From Gemmatimonas phototrophica (GTDB lineage Bacteria; Gemmatimonadota; Gemmatimonadetes; Gemmatimonadales; Gemmatimonadaceae): a DNA stretch of 64,000 nucleotides. Below, in pieces: positions 25,519-37,911 of the stretch. The first letter of the stretch is position 1. Every line of letters begins with the position of its first letter. The translations under genes were made by a program, and so were the position numbers. The notes beneath the pieces are model-generated. The model did not search any database, was not told where the DNA came from, and saw only the letters and a list, made by a program, of their open reading frames with translations. Where the stretch lies: the NCBI GenBank assembly GCA_945869195.1, contig CAMBNV010000002.1, positions 1 through 64,000 on the forward strand, written 5' to 3'.

Positions 25519-26646
25519 GTGACCGCTAACACGCAAACCGCCGTGCCGGGGTTCCTCCTCCTCGAGGACGGGACCCTTTTTCTTGGCCGGCTCCAGGCGC
25601 CCCTGGCGATGCCCGCGGTTGCCGAGGTCGTCTTCACGACGTCAATGAGCGGCTATCAGGAGACGTTCACCGATCCGTCGTATCGCGGGCAGATCGTCGT
25701 CATGACGTCGACGATGATCGGGAACTACGGCGTGAACGCCGCCGACGCGGAATCTGCGCGCCCGCAGATCGCCGGCGTGGTGGTTCGTGAGCTCTCCGCC
25801 TCGTACTCGAACCATCGGGCGGAACAGGGCCTCGGCGCCTGGCTTGGCGGGGCTCGAATCCCCGTACTTTCAGAAGTTGACACACGTCGCCTTACCCGGC
25901 ATCTCAGGACGGTCGGCGTGATGCGCGGGGTGATTGCCACAGGGGGTGACCCTCTGCCAGAGCACCGTCGCGAGCTCGAGGCGTCTCCGCTGATGTCTGG
26001 GCGCGATTTGGCCACCGTTGTGACGACGAAAGAACGCTATGTGTGGGGGGACGCCAATGCGAAGCGCCACATCGTCGCGTACGACTACGGAATCAAGCGC
26101 AACATTCTCAGGATGTTTGAGGCGCGAGGCTGCCGGGTCACCGTGGTCCCGTCTACCACGCCAGCGTCGGAGGTGCTCGCCGCAAAGCCGGACGGTGTCT
26201 TCCTTTCAAATGGGCCCGGCGATCCGGAGGCGGTCGGCTACGCGCCAGACGCGATCCGTGCGATTGCGAACGCCGGCCTTCCGGTCTTCGGGATCTGCCT
26301 CGGGCATCAGCTTCTCGGTATCGCGTTTGGCGGGAAGACGAAAAAGCTTTCCTACGGACATCGTGGCGGGAACCATCCGGTCAAGGACCTCATCTCCGGG
26401 GAAGTACTTATTACGAGCCAGAATCATGGCTTTGCCGTGGAAGGAGACGCGCAGGGCATTCCCGGGGCTCCCGCGCTTCAGGTGACCCACCTGAATCTGA
26501 ATGACGGCACGGTCGAAGGGCTGCGTCATCGGACACTGGCGGTGTTCGGGGTGCAGTACCATCCGGAGGCAGCGCCAGGACCACACGACGCAGTTCCCCA
26601 TTTTGACGAGTTCTTGCGGGCAGTTGCCGGTAGCGCAACCTCTTGA
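25519..26646 (+). CDS. carA: Carbamoyl-phosphate synthase small (glutaminase) subunit
   Basis: 375 aa from GTG 25519. The N-terminal CPSase domain has [15 protein letters not shown]. The class I amidotransferase domain has [10 protein letters not shown] with nucleophile Cys260 and [12 protein letters not shown] with His348 and Glu350. It supplies ammonia to CarB for pyrimidine and arginine synthesis. carB is not in the window, so the two subunit genes are apparently separate. Confidence 0.94.
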   Translation: MTANTQTAVPGFLLLEDGTLFLGRLQAPLAMPAVAEVVFTTSMSGYQETFTDPSYRGQIVVMTSTMIGNYGVNAADAESARPQIAGVVVRELSASYSNHRAEQGLGAWLGGARIPVLSEVDTRRLTRHLRTVGVMRGVIATGGDPLPEHRRELEASPLMSGRDLATVVTTKERYVWGDANAKRHIVAYDYGIKRNILRMFEARGCRVTVVPSTTPASEVLAAKPDGVFLSNGPGDPEAVGYAPDAIRAIANAGLPVFGICLGHQLLGIAFGGKTKKLSYGHRGGNHPVKDLISGEVLITSQNHGFAVEGDAQGIPGAPALQVTHLNLNDGTVEGLRHRTLAVFGVQYHPEAAPGPHDAVPHFDEFLRAVAGSATS

Positions 26647-26671
26647 CACTGTACTGCTAAGTTCCTATACT
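26643..26671 (+). promoter_or_regulatory. Near-consensus sigma70 promoter of the HU gene
   Basis: TTGACA (26643-26648), a 17-nt spacer and TATACT (26666-26671). The -35 is perfect and the -10 differs from TATAAT at one base. Transcription would start near 26678, giving a 5' leader of about 30 nt. It is the best promoter I see in the window, and the -35 overlaps the carA stop codon region. Confidence 0.8.
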
Positions 26672-26707
26672 AGTAGCACTTACGGCCCCGGCGTTAACCA
26701 TTCAGGT

Positions 26708-27037
26708 ATGTCCATGACCAAATCCGATCTCGTGGAGCGCGTCACGGAGTCGATCTCCCAGACGGCCGGCCCCATGATTTCCAAGAAGGACTGTTCTCGC
26801 GTCGTGGACGCGTTCTTGGATGCGATCAAGGACGCGCTTCAGGAGCAGAAAAACATCGAAGTCCGGGGCTTCGGTACCTTCAAAATCCGGAATCGAAAAA
26901 CGCGGATGGCGCGTAACCCTCGGACCGGTGAACCGGTCGAGGTGTCTGCGAGGCCGGTGCCGGTATTCAAGCCGTCGAAAGAGCTCAGAGCGCTCGTCGC
27001 CGATGTCGAGTATGACCCGACACTCGACACCCAATAG
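26708..27037 (+). CDS. HU/IHF-family DNA-binding protein
   Basis: 109 aa from ATG 26708; ATG 26714 is also possible. Dimerisation helices TKSDLVERVTESI and CSRVVDAFLDAIKDAL are followed by the family signature EVRGFGTFKIRNRKTRMARNPRTGE and the DNA-binding arm with its conserved Pro. The tail VADVEYDPTLDTQ is an acidic extension beyond a standard 90-aa HU. It binds and bends DNA non-specifically in the nucleoid. HU versus IHF cannot be separated from sequence alone. It has its own strong promoter and a terminator. Confidence 0.92.
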   Translation: MSMTKSDLVERVTESISQTAGPMISKKDCSRVVDAFLDAIKDALQEQKNIEVRGFGTFKIRNRKTRMARNPRTGEPVEVSARPVPVFKPSKELRALVADVEYDPTLDTQ

Positions 27038-27078
27038 CGCGCAGCGGCGTCGCTGGTCGCGCACCGAGCCGGTCCCGA

Positions 27079-27110
27079 GGGCGATGCGAACTCCGCATCG
27101 CCCTTGTTCG
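27079..27110 (+). terminator. Rho-independent-type terminator after the HU gene
   Basis: GGGCGATGCG (27079-27088), loop AACTC, CGCATCGCCC (27094-27103), then TTGTTCG. A perfect 10-bp stem with a moderate T-run, placed between the HU gene and moaD. Confidence 0.75.
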
Positions 27111-27181
27111 TACCGCCGAGCCCGAGTGGACACGTCGTCGGTTAGGCGCCGGTTGACGACCTCCCGGTTAGATTTAGTTCT

Positions 27182-27418
27182 ATGGAGCTAAACGTTCTTC
27201 TCTTCGCCAGTTGGTCCGACGCCCTCGGCCCCAACGTGACGGTGCACGTCCCAGCGGTGGCCACTGTCCGCGACGTCCTGGAGGCGGTCTTGGCCCGCGC
27301 CGGGGGCTTGGCGCTGCCGACTCCTCTGGTCGCCGTGAATCACCGCTACGCGAAGCCTGAGAGCCCGGTGCGGGCCGGCGACGAGGTCGCCCTGATCCCG
27401 CCGGTGGCGGGGGGCTGA
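27182..27418 (+). CDS. moaD: Molybdopterin synthase small subunit
   Basis: 78 aa with a ubiquitin-like fold. It ends in VAGG, the C-terminal Gly-Gly that is adenylated and thiocarboxylated to carry sulfur. Hydrophobic strands NVLLFASW and EVALIPPV fit MoaD. Followed after 4 bp by moaE, whose product completes the synthase. Confidence 0.9.
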   Translation: MELNVLLFASWSDALGPNVTVHVPAVATVRDVLEAVLARAGGLALPTPLVAVNHRYAKPESPVRAGDEVALIPPVAGG

Positions 27419-27422
27419 GCGC

Positions 27423-27863
27423 GTGCGGACCGCGATCGTAGAACACGTGCTCGATCCGGCGGCGCTGCTCGACGAGGTGGCGAGCACAGACTCGGGAGCG
27501 AGCACACTCTTCGTGGGTACGGTCCGGCGAGTGAATGAGGGGAGAGACGTCACCGGGATCGACTACTCCGCCTATGGCCCGATGGCTGAGTCAGAAATGG
27601 GGATGATCGCCGCCGAGGCTGAGAAGCGGTTCGGCACCAGCCGGATCGTGGTCGAGCACCGTCTGGGCACGCTCACCCTCGGCGAGGCGAGCATCATTAT
27701 CGCGGTCTCGCATCCGCGGCGGGCGCCGGCGATCGAGGCACAGCGGTTCTTGATTGAGGAGATCAAGAAGCGCGTGCCGGTCTGGAAGCGTGAGCACTAT
27801 GCCGACGGGACGCGCGAGTGGGTCGAGCCCACGGCGGGCGTCGTGGCCGGCGGAGCCGCATGA
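27423..27863 (+). CDS. moaE: Molybdopterin synthase catalytic subunit
   Basis: 146 aa from GTG 27423. Signature segments: TLFVGTVRRVNEGRDVTGIDYSAYGPMAE, RIVVEHRLGTLTLGE, ISHPRR-type VSHPRRAPAIEA, and the Lys pair IKKRVPVWKREHYADG, which contributes the catalytic Lys. It inserts sulfur from MoaD into cPMP to form molybdopterin. The stop overlaps moaA (ATGA). Confidence 0.92.
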   Translation: MRTAIVEHVLDPAALLDEVASTDSGASTLFVGTVRRVNEGRDVTGIDYSAYGPMAESEMGMIAAEAEKRFGTSRIVVEHRLGTLTLGEASIIIAVSHPRRAPAIEAQRFLIEEIKKRVPVWKREHYADGTREWVEPTAGVVAGGAA

Positions 27864-28843
27864 GCGCGCCGCTGCGCGACCAGCACGGCCGTGCGATCGA
27901 GTACCTGCGGATCTCGATTACCGATCGCTGCAACTTTCGCTGCGTCTACTGCATGCCAGAGGCGGGGCTCGACTGGCTCCCCAAGCAGGACATCCTCTCA
28001 TACGAGGAGATTGTCGACGTGGTGCGCCAGTTGGCCCCGCTCGGGCTCCGACGTCTGCGCATCACCGGCGGCGAGCCGACGATCCGTCCCGACCTGCTGA
28101 CGCTCGTCCGTCAGCTGAAGGCGGTGGAGGGGATCGAGGACATCGCGCTCTCGACGAACGGCGTCAAGCTGCCCGCGATGGCGGCTGACCTCCGCGCCGC
28201 GGGACTCGATCGGGTCAACATCTCCGCCGATTCGCTGCGCCCGGAGCGGATCGCCGCGATTGCGCGCCGCAACCTCGGCTTTGCCCCGATCGTAGCCGTG
28301 CGCGCCGCGATCGAGGCGGACCTCGCGCCGGTCAAGCTCAACGTGGTCGTTATGCGCGGGATTAATGACGACGAGGTCGTGGACTTCGCGCGGATCACGC
28401 TCGAGTTGCCGGTGCATGTCCGCTTCATCGAGCTCATGCCGGTGGGCGAGATGGCGCACCTGACGAACGAGCATGTGGTCCCAAGCGACGAGGTGCTTGC
28501 GCGAGTGGCGACGCTCGGCCCGCTCGCGCCGGCGGATGGTCCGGCGCGAGGCAATGGCCCGGCCACGTATTCTCGCCTCGCTGGCGCGGTGGGTACCATC
28601 GGCGTGATCACGCCGATGACGCACACATACTGCGGCAGTTGCAACCGCGTGCGCCTCACCGCCGACGGGCGCCTGCGCACCTGTCTGTATGGCGACCACG
28701 AAGTGAACCTGCGCGACCCGCTGCGACGCGGGGAAGCGCTGGGTCCGCTCTTCCGTCAGGCGCTCGCGGAGAAGCCGCTGGAGCACAATCTGCTGCAGCT
28801 GAAAGTCGGCGGGCTCAAGGCGCTGTCACAGGTCGGGGGATAG
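27860..28843 (+). CDS. moaA: GTP 3',8-cyclase
   Basis: 327 aa from ATG 27860, chosen for the 4-bp overlap with moaE and the correct distance to the radical-SAM cluster. CNFRCVYC (C24, C28, C31) binds the SAM cluster, and the C-terminal CGSCNRVRLTADGRLRTCLYG binds the second 4Fe-4S cluster. The last residues are GG, needed in MoaA for the second step of cPMP formation. It starts molybdenum cofactor synthesis from GTP. No moaC is in the cluster. Confidence 0.94.
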   Translation: MSAPLRDQHGRAIEYLRISITDRCNFRCVYCMPEAGLDWLPKQDILSYEEIVDVVRQLAPLGLRRLRITGGEPTIRPDLLTLVRQLKAVEGIEDIALSTNGVKLPAMAADLRAAGLDRVNISADSLRPERIAAIARRNLGFAPIVAVRAAIEADLAPVKLNVVVMRGINDDEVVDFARITLELPVHVRFIELMPVGEMAHLTNEHVVPSDEVLARVATLGPLAPADGPARGNGPATYSRLAGAVGTIGVITPMTHTYCGSCNRVRLTADGRLRTCLYGDHEVNLRDPLRRGEALGPLFRQALAEKPLEHNLLQLKVGGLKALSQVGG

Positions 28844-28893
28844 AAGGGAGAAGGGAGAGGATAGAACGGCGCACCGATCGGAGTTTCCCAGTC

Positions 28894-29886
<993 letters not shown>

Positions 29887-29900
29887 CCGGAGGGGACGAC

Positions 29901-30557
29901 GTGCGCAGGTTGCTACTGTTCTGGGGTTCGACCGTTGGCAAGAAGGTCGTCATGGCGGTGACGGGGATCGTGCTCGTCGGGTTCGTGATTGGCCATATGC
30001 TCGGGAATCTGCAGATGTTCCGCGACGCGGAAGCCATGAACAACTACGCCGCTTTCCTCAAGAGCACGGGTGGGCTGCTGTGGGTCGCACGCGCCGGTCT
30101 CCTCACGGCGGCGGTGCTTCATATCATCGCGGCGGTCCAGTTGACGCTGATCAATCGTGCGGCGCGCCCGACGGCGTACGTCAGGCGCGATCCACAGGTC
30201 GCGACATTCGCGTCGCGCACACTGCGGTGGGGCGGTGTGATCCTCGCGGTCTTCATCGTCTACCACCTTGGTCACTTCACCACTGGCACCTTCCATCCGG
30301 CGTTCAGTCATCGGGACGTCTATGGCAACGTGATCATCGGGTTTCGGTCGGTCTGGGTCGCGCTGTTCTACGTGATCGCGATGGCGTCACTCGGACTGCA
30401 TCTGTTTCACGGCGTCTGGGCAGGCGTCCGCACGCTCGGCCTGCAGCAGCGCTCGGAAGTCCCGATTCAGCGGACGGTCGCGCTCTGGGTCGCTATCGTC
30501 GTCTGGGCCGGGTTCACGATGATCCCGGTCGCCGTCCTGCTCGGCGTTCTTAACTAG
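29901..30557 (+). CDS. sdhC: Succinate dehydrogenase cytochrome b subunit (Bacteroidetes-type SdhC)
   Basis: 218 aa from GTG 29901 ([22 protein letters not shown]). About five transmembrane segments with His residues suited to two b hemes ([37 protein letters not shown]). This single-subunit type, without SdhD, is the diheme membrane anchor used by menaquinone-linked SDH/fumarate reductases. That agrees with the menaquinone genes at the end of the window. Confidence 0.9.
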   Translation: MRRLLLFWGSTVGKKVVMAVTGIVLVGFVIGHMLGNLQMFRDAEAMNNYAAFLKSTGGLLWVARAGLLTAAVLHIIAAVQLTLINRAARPTAYVRRDPQVATFASRTLRWGGVILAVFIVYHLGHFTTGTFHPAFSHRDVYGNVIIGFRSVWVALFYVIAMASLGLHLFHGVWAGVRTLGLQQRSEVPIQRTVALWVAIVVWAGFTMIPVAVLLGVLN

Positions 30558-30573
30558 AGGCCGAGGACACGCC

Positions 30574-32492
<1,919 letters not shown>

Positions 32493-32496
<4 letters not shown>

Positions 32497-33296
32497 GCGG
32501 GACTTCGTCCGCTGCCAAGTCAATGAACCTCACGCTCCATGTCTGGCGTCAGGCGGCCGCGCACGCTCCCGGCGGGATCGTGGACTATCCCGCGAACGAC
32601 ATCAGTCCGGACATGAGCTTCCTCGAGATGCTCGATGTGGTGAATGAGCGCCTGACTGAGGGAGGGCAGGAGCCCATTGCGTTCGATCACGACTGCCGTG
32701 AGGGGATCTGCGGATCGTGCGGCGTAATGATCAACGGGGCGGCGCATGGCCCTATGAAGGCGACCACGGCCTGTCAGCTCCATATGCGCAGCTTCAGTGA
32801 CGGCGACGAGATCTGGATTGAGCCCTGGCGTGCCAAGGCCTTCCCAGTGGTGAAGGACCTGATCGTTAATCGGAGCGCGTTCGACCGGATCATTCAGGCC
32901 GGCGGCTATATCTCAGCGCCGACGGGGACGCCGCAGGACGCGAACGCGTTGCCGATCAGGAAGCCAGACGCCGACCTTGCGATGGACAACGCCGCCTGCA
33001 TCGGGTGCGGTGCCTGCGTTGCGGCCTGCCCGAATGCGTCGGCGTCGCTCTTTACCGCGGCGAAGATTACTCATCTGGCGGTGCTCCCGCAGGGTCAACC
33101 GGAGCGCTCAACTCGCGCGCGCTCGATGGTGGAGACGATGGACCTCGAGGGGTTCGGCGGCTGCACCCTCTTTGGCGAGTGTCAGGTTGCATGTCCGAAA
33201 GAGATTTCAATCGATGCAATCATGCAGATGAACCGGGACTATATCATGGCGAGTGCAACAAAGGTCGAGTTGGGAGAATGGGCGGGGTCGGCATGA
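32493..33296 (+). CDS. sdhB: Succinate dehydrogenase iron-sulfur subunit
   Basis: 267 aa from GTG 32493, with GGAG upstream and a GTGA overlap to sdhA; ATG 32523 is an alternative closer to the conserved start [10 protein letters not shown]. The 2Fe-2S motif is [15 protein letters not shown]. Clusters two and three are in [13 protein letters not shown] and the later C...CQVACPKE. It passes electrons from FAD to the quinone site in SdhC. The stop overlaps the next gene by 4 bp. Confidence 0.94.
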
Positions 33297-33772
33297 GCTT
33301 CTCGCTCTACCGGTCGCTTCCCACGGCACGGCGTGTGGCGCTCCTCACTCGGCTGATCTCCGAGCGCAAGGAGTCACGCGCGCTGTTCATTCAGCGGATG
33401 TCGGCGCGCGGAGGCTTTCGCGCGGTGGTGCTGTTGAAATGGCCAGCCGCGAGACTGGCGTACGAGGTCGTCCGCATGAATGCGCAGACGGCGGAGGATG
33501 AAGTCGACCTGCTGCAGGCCCTGTATGTGGATATCGAGCCGGCAATCCAGACGGCGTTTCTGCACGCAGCGGGAGTCAGGGCGGAGGGCGCGACGATCGA
33601 CGAGACCCTCGAGCCACCCTATGCTGCGGAGCCAATGGTCGCCTCTGCTGCGGGCCTCGTACGCGACCAGTTCGGAGCCGATGGACTGCACTACCTTCGG
33701 ACAATCGCACGGTACAATCCGGCGGGGTGGCCGGGAATCGTGGCTCTGCTTGCCGATCATCCCCAGGCGTAA
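33293..33772 (+). CDS. Unknown protein coupled to sdhB
   Basis: 159 aa from ATG 33293, overlapping the sdhB stop by 4 bp. I recognise no domain. There is no signal peptide or membrane helix. The N-terminal half is basic and helical-looking ([28 protein letters not shown]); the C-terminal half is more acidic ([19 protein letters not shown], then [12 protein letters not shown]). Codon use is like the core genes and the overlap suggests expression together with SDH. A role in SDH assembly or regulation is possible but is only inferred from position. It lacks the RGxxE motif of SdhE. Confidence 0.75.
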   Translation: MSFSLYRSLPTARRVALLTRLISERKESRALFIQRMSARGGFRAVVLLKWPAARLAYEVVRMNAQTAEDEVDLLQALYVDIEPAIQTAFLHAAGVRAEGATIDETLEPPYAAEPMVASAAGLVRDQFGADGLHYLRTIARYNPAGWPGIVALLADHPQA

Positions 33773-33835
33773 GATCGGCGCGTCGGGTCTGCTGTTGCTA
33801 CGGACGCGGATCGCGCGGCAATCGCCGCCCAGTCT

Positions 33836-35071
33836 CTAGGTTCCGGTAGAAAGAGTGGCGCGGCCGCCGGTGAGTACGGCCGCGGTCAGGTGGGAGGTCA
33901 CATTTGCCAGCGTTTTGAACATATCGGGGAGCACATCCACTGCGATCAGGATTCCAACACTTTCCGCCGGGAGTCCGAGATCGACCAGCACCGGGGCGAG
34001 TAGGAATAGGCTGCCTGAGGGAATCCCGGGAACGCTGAAGCTGAGCATCGTCGAGGTCAGCACGAGCGCCATCAAGGATGCGTCGCTGATCGGCACACCG
34101 TAGAGCTTGCCAAGAAAGACAACGCCGACCACCCAAGCCATCGGGACGTTGACGCGAAAAACAGAGACGGCGAGTGGTAGAATGAAGCCACTCGCTGTCT
34201 CACTGAGCCCCAATCGCTCTCGGGCGGCGGCGATCATGAGCGGAAGCGCAGCCAGAGAGCTGCGTGACCCCGCGGCGAGCGCCTGCGCCGGCGCGGCCGC
34301 AGCCATGAAGCGTCGCAACGGCATCCGCCCGATCAGCACCACCACCGGATAGAGCGCGACCGTGAAGATGATCAAGGTCACCGAGAGCGTGGCGATATAG
34401 CGCGCGAGTGCACCGACGGCCGAGAGCCCGAGCCGGGCGCCAAGGGCGTAGGCAAGACCGAGGACTCCGATTGGCGCCGCCGCCACGACCCACCCCACGA
34501 CCACGAGCATTGCGTCTGCGATTCCCCGGCATGCTTCGACAACAGGTGCCCGCCGATGTGGCGCCACCTGTTTCATCGCGAAGCCGAGTGCGAGTGAGAA
34601 AACAACAAGGGGAAGCAGGGCACCATCGACGGCCGATTTCACGGGATTCGACGGCACCATGTCGACTAGACGCTGACCGAGCGAAGGGAGTGTTGGCGCG
34701 GATGCCGCCCCGACCGCGGAGCCCCGAATGCGGTCGGCCACCTCGAGGGGCAGGGAGAAGTCGGCGAAGGTAAATCGCGCGATAACTAGCGCGAGGATGC
34801 CTCCCGTCACGAGCAGGAGGACGAAGACCCCGAGTGCGCGCCCTCCGGCGCGTCTCAACTCCGCGCTACCGGCGGACGTGGCGACCGATGCCACGGTGAG
34901 AGTGGCGACCAGTGGTAGGACCGTCATGCGGATTGCGTTCGTCCACAACGTACCGATCACGTCGGCAATCGGCATCAGCGCGTCGAGGGCCGGCACGCCG
35001 GCTCCAGAGACGAGCATGCCGGATACGAGCCCTATGGCGAGGGCGAGGAGCACCTGGATCGACGACTTCAA
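33836..35071 (-). CDS. Sodium/proton-dicarboxylate symporter family (DAACS) transporter
   Basis: 411 aa; the start at 35071 is TTG with no stronger option nearby. Eight-helix-plus-hairpin layout of the GltP/DctA family. HP1 carries the serine-rich SRSSLAALP (usual SxSSxATLP), HP2 is SFSVPGIPSGSLFLLAPVL and helix 8 reads VDVLPDMFKTLANVTSH, with Asp and Asn at the substrate positions. The usual NMDGT in helix 7 appears as a changed FRVNVPMAW, so ion coupling may differ. Likely substrates are C4-dicarboxylates or acidic amino acids. It converges on the sdh operon, 63 bp from its end. Confidence 0.8.
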   Translation of the reverse strand: MKSSIQVLLALAIGLVSGMLVSGAGVPALDALMPIADVIGTLWTNAIRMTVLPLVATLTVASVATSAGSAELRRAGGRALGVFVLLLVTGGILALVIARFTFADFSLPLEVADRIRGSAVGAASAPTLPSLGQRLVDMVPSNPVKSAVDGALLPLVVFSLALGFAMKQVAPHRRAPVVEACRGIADAMLVVVGWVVAAAPIGVLGLAYALGARLGLSAVGALARYIATLSVTLIIFTVALYPVVVLIGRMPLRRFMAAAAPAQALAAGSRSSLAALPLMIAAARERLGLSETASGFILPLAVSVFRVNVPMAWVVGVVFLGKLYGVPISDASLMALVLTSTMLSFSVPGIPSGSLFLLAPVLVDLGLPAESVGILIAVDVLPDMFKTLANVTSHLTAAVLTGGRATLSTGT

Positions 35072-35129
35072 TGGGCTCTCGGAACGGCGTGCGAGATAGT
35101 GGGAAGGGAAAGGGAACGTCGAGGGAGCG

Positions 35130-36029
35130 TCAGGGGAGCGAGTCGAGCTTGGCCTTCAACCGCGCATTCGTTGGGAACGCGGCGATTGCCGGGGAGAGAA
35201 CCGCGCGGGCGCTGTCAGCCATGCCCATCGCGATGAAGATGTCGGCAGTCACCGATGCTTTGCGTGCCACCCAACGGGCACTCGCCTGGTCGACGCGAAT
35301 GCCGCCCACCGCGGCGAGCGCCGCCTCGAGGTCCTTGGTGTCGAGAAGTAGTGACTCGACCCGCAAAAACCTGACGGTAGTGTCACCGGGCAACCGTGTC
35401 GCCAACTCGTTTACAAGTCGTGCCGCCGCCGCCCCGCGGCCGGCCACGCGATCGGCCTGCGACTGATTGTAGAGCCCCGCGATGAGGAGTCGTTCGACGT
35501 CCACCGGATCTGTGGTGCGAAGTCCCGGGCCACCTGCGTACGAATAGACGAGTGCGCCTCCATCCTCTGCCGTCTGGAACAGCACCGTGCTGCCGTAGAC
35601 GCCAACGATCGCCGAGGCGATGTATGCGTATCGGGTGAAGCCTGCGGTCTTCGCTCCGGCGGCAAGGCCAAGGGCGAGCAGTTCAGCCGCTGCGACGATG
35701 AAAAAGATGTTGCGTGTGTCGACGCCGAGCGCTTCATGCGCGATCACCGCGTCGCGGACGCCGGGGATTCGCTCCACCGGCCCATGTGCGTCCGTTCCCG
35801 ACCGGACCGAGGCAGCTGCGGCAACGGTGCCGAGGAGAAGAAGCGTCGTGGCCGCATCCCTCATGAATGCGAGACGTCCGCTGAGAGAGATCAGGCGGAA
35901 CGCGACGCCCACGAGCAGGAGGGCAATGGCGAAGTGGACAAACTGCGGGTGGTTTGCCGCGAGGTTTGGCACGGGAGTCGTTGTGGAGGTGGAGTGCGAC
36001 GCTGTGAAACGGGTTAGGCTGAGCAGCAA
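35130..36029 (-). CDS. DUF2231-like membrane protein with C-terminal TPR-like region
   Basis: Up to 299 aa from TTG 36029; GTG 35972 (just before PNLAANHPQFVHF) is an equally good start because DUF2231 proteins begin next to the HPxxVHF motif. The N-terminal half has about four hydrophobic segments: HPQFVHFAIALLLVG, LLLLGTVAAAASV, IFFIVAAAELLALGL and YAYIASAIVGVYGS. The C-terminal 130 residues are soluble and helical with TPR-like spacing (VARKASVTADIFIAMGMADSARAVLSPAIAAFPTNARLKAKLD). The function is unknown. The C-terminal extension is not usual for DUF2231. Confidence 0.65.
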   Translation of the reverse strand: MLLSLTRFTASHSTSTTTPVPNLAANHPQFVHFAIALLLVGVAFRLISLSGRLAFMRDAATTLLLLGTVAAAASVRSGTDAHGPVERIPGVRDAVIAHEALGVDTRNIFFIVAAAELLALGLAAGAKTAGFTRYAYIASAIVGVYGSTVLFQTAEDGGALVYSYAGGPGLRTTDPVDVERLLIAGLYNQSQADRVAGRGAAAARLVNELATRLPGDTTVRFLRVESLLLDTKDLEAALAAVGGIRVDQASARWVARKASVTADIFIAMGMADSARAVLSPAIAAFPTNARLKAKLDSLP

Positions 36030-36074
36030 GATGTCGTGATGCGCGCTCAGAGTCAGTGGGCCGTCGAATAGGTC

Positions 36075-36629
36075 TTAGATCCGCGGTAACGTGACGCCAA
36101 CCTGACCCTGATACTTTCCCTTTTTGTCCTTGTAGCTCACGAGCGGCTCCTCGTCGCCTTCGAAGAACAGGACCTGGGCAATCCCTTCATTGGAATAGAT
36201 CTTCGCAGGCAACGGCGTCGTGTTCGAGATCTCCAGTGTCACGAATCCCTCCCATTCAGGCTCGAACGGCGTGACGTTCGTGATGATCCCGCATCGCGCA
36301 TACGTCGACTTGCCCACCGTGATCGTCATGACGTTCCGCGGAATCCGGAAATACTCGATCGATCGAGCCAGCGCGAATGAGTTGGGCGGCACGATACAGA
36401 CCGGTCCCTCGAACTCCACGAAGGATTTGGGGTCGAAGTTCTTCGGGTCCACGATGGAGCTCAAGACGTTGGTGAAAATCTTGTACTCGGGCGCCACGCG
36501 CATGTCGTACCCGTAGGCGCTCACGCCATAGGACACCACCCCCGCGCGCTGCTGTGAACTCTCGAACGGCTCGATCATGCCGTGCTTCGTGGCCATCTCG
36601 GTGATCCAGCGGTCGTTCTTGATTGACAC
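36075..36629 (-). CDS. dcd: dCTP deaminase
   Basis: 184 aa from GTG 36629. Dcd/dUTPase fold: [13 protein letters not shown], then the segment around [44 protein letters not shown] with the catalytic Glu in PEWEG, and a C-terminal [15 protein letters not shown]. It converts dCTP to dUTP, the precursor of dTTP. A bifunctional dCTP deaminase/dUTPase cannot be excluded. It is divergent from nuoA. Confidence 0.92.
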   Translation of the reverse strand: MSIKNDRWITEMATKHGMIEPFESSQQRAGVVSYGVSAYGYDMRVAPEYKIFTNVLSSIVDPKNFDPKSFVEFEGPVCIVPPNSFALARSIEYFRIPRNVMTITVGKSTYARCGIITNVTPFEPEWEGFVTLEISNTTPLPAKIYSNEGIAQVLFFEGDEEPLVSYKDKKGKYQGQVGVTLPRI

Positions 36630-36871
36630 GGAGGGAGGGTGTGTGGAGTGATTGGCGGGAGAGCAGAGGCAGGGTAAACCTGCCCGCCAGCGCGCCTCCA
36701 GTCAAACGTGCCGGGCAGGACGATGCGAAGCGCGGAGCCGGATCCCGGTCTCGTCGCCGTCTCCGCTGAAATCGCAGGCGTTGCTTCGCCCAATACCCGT
36801 GGCTATTTTCCCATGCGAAAGTCAGCCCCCCGCCATTTTTCACAAACTCACGCTCCGCTCTCCCCCTCCTT
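36630..36871. other. Divergent intergenic region between dcd and nuoA
   Basis: 242 bp that must hold promoters for dcd (-) and the nuo operon (+). It contains a small hairpin, GGCAGG/CCTGCC (36668-36684). I find no clear -35/-10 pair. Before the nuoA ATG is only CCCTCCTT, so nuoA lacks a recognisable ribosome-binding site. Confidence 0.5.
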
Positions 36872-37276
36872 ATGGAACGGACGTACCTACCGGTCCTGCT
36901 ACTCGTCGGATTCGTGGTCGTGAATGCGATCGCGATCCTCGGACTCGCGCACCTCATCACGCGCTCCCGACCGACCCCCGTGAAGCAGCAGCCCTACGAG
37001 TCGGGCATGCCGGTGCTTCGGGACGCGCGCGACCGCTTTTCAGTGAAGTTCTACATGGTCGCGATGCTCTTCATTGTTTTCGACATCGAAACCGTGTTCA
37101 TGATCCCCTGGGGCGCCTACTATCGGCAGCTCTCCTGTAGCGTCCCCCTCGTCGGCGGCGCCTGCCCGGCGGGAAATATCTCGTTCTTCGGTCTAGGCGA
37201 GATGATCGTCTTCATGGTCATCCTCCTCGCCGGTTACCTCTACATCTGGAAGAAGGGAGCTCTGCAATGGGATTGA
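36872..37276 (+). CDS. nuoA: NADH-quinone oxidoreductase subunit A
   Basis: 134 aa, three transmembrane segments. The conserved loop between the first two reads [23 protein letters not shown], followed by [14 protein letters not shown] with the acidic residues of the quinone-tunnel region. Between helices 2 and 3 is a Cys-containing loop ([13 protein letters not shown]). First gene of the 14-gene complex I operon; it overlaps nuoB by 10 bp. Confidence 0.94.
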   Translation: MERTYLPVLLLVGFVVVNAIAILGLAHLITRSRPTPVKQQPYESGMPVLRDARDRFSVKFYMVAMLFIVFDIETVFMIPWGAYYRQLSCSVPLVGGACPAGNISFFGLGEMIVFMVILLAGYLYIWKKGALQWD

Positions 37277-37911
37277 TCACGCGCCCGGATCAGAGTGTCC
37301 AGACTGGTTCCAAGGTCGTTTCGTTTAATCCGGTGGAGCAAGAAGGCTGGATGACGACCAAGCTCGACTTCCTGGTCAACTGGGGCCGCGCCAACTCGCT
37401 CTGGCCGATGCCGTTCGGCACCGCGTGCTGCGCCATCGAGTTCATGGCCTCGGCGGCCTCGCACTTCGACCTGGCGCGTTTTGGAATGGAGCGCATGAGC
37501 TTCTCTCCCCGCCAGGCCGACGTGCTGATCTGTGCCGGCCGAGTCCCATTTAAGCTGGCCCCGGTAATCCGCCGTATCTATCAGCAGATGCCCCAGCCAA
37601 AGTGGGTTATCTCGATGGGCGCCTGCGCCTCGACCGGCGGGATGTTTGATTCGTACGCCGTCGTGCAGGGCATCGATACGATCATTCCGGTCGACGTCTA
37701 CGTGCCCGGCTGCCCGCCGCGTCCTGAGAGTCTGATCTACGGCATTATGATGCTGCAGCGAAAAATCATGGATGAGCGCATGTCCAACACGAGCATTCGT
37801 GACGAGATGATGCCTGACCCGTCGTCTCAGCTCTACATTCCGCCGAGCCGGATTGACGAACTTTCTGAGCCGTTCGGAAACTCCGTACATCAGAATCGGT
37901 CGGCGCCATGA
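37267..37911 (+). CDS. nuoB: NADH-quinone oxidoreductase subunit B
   Basis: 214 aa. Holds cluster N2, the last in the chain before quinone. The tandem Cys motif is in the segment [11 protein letters not shown], with further ligands in the [11 protein letters not shown] and [11 protein letters not shown] stretches. A basic, flexible C-terminal tail extends past the usual end. ATGA overlap with nuoC. Confidence 0.95.
   Translation: MGLITRPDQSVQTGSKVVSFNPVEQEGWMTTKLDFLVNWGRANSLWPMPFGTACCAIEFMASAASHFDLARFGMERMSFSPRQADVLICAGRVPFKLAPVIRRIYQQMPQPKWVISMGACASTGGMFDSYAVVQGIDTIIPVDVYVPGCPPRPESLIYGIMMLQRKIMDERMSNTSIRDEMMPDPSSQLYIPPSRIDELSEPFGNSVHQNRSAP

Noticed and set aside
33293-33772. Reading the sdhB-coupled gene as SdhE (FAD assembly factor)
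   Set aside because: It is twice the length of SdhE and has no RGxxE motif.
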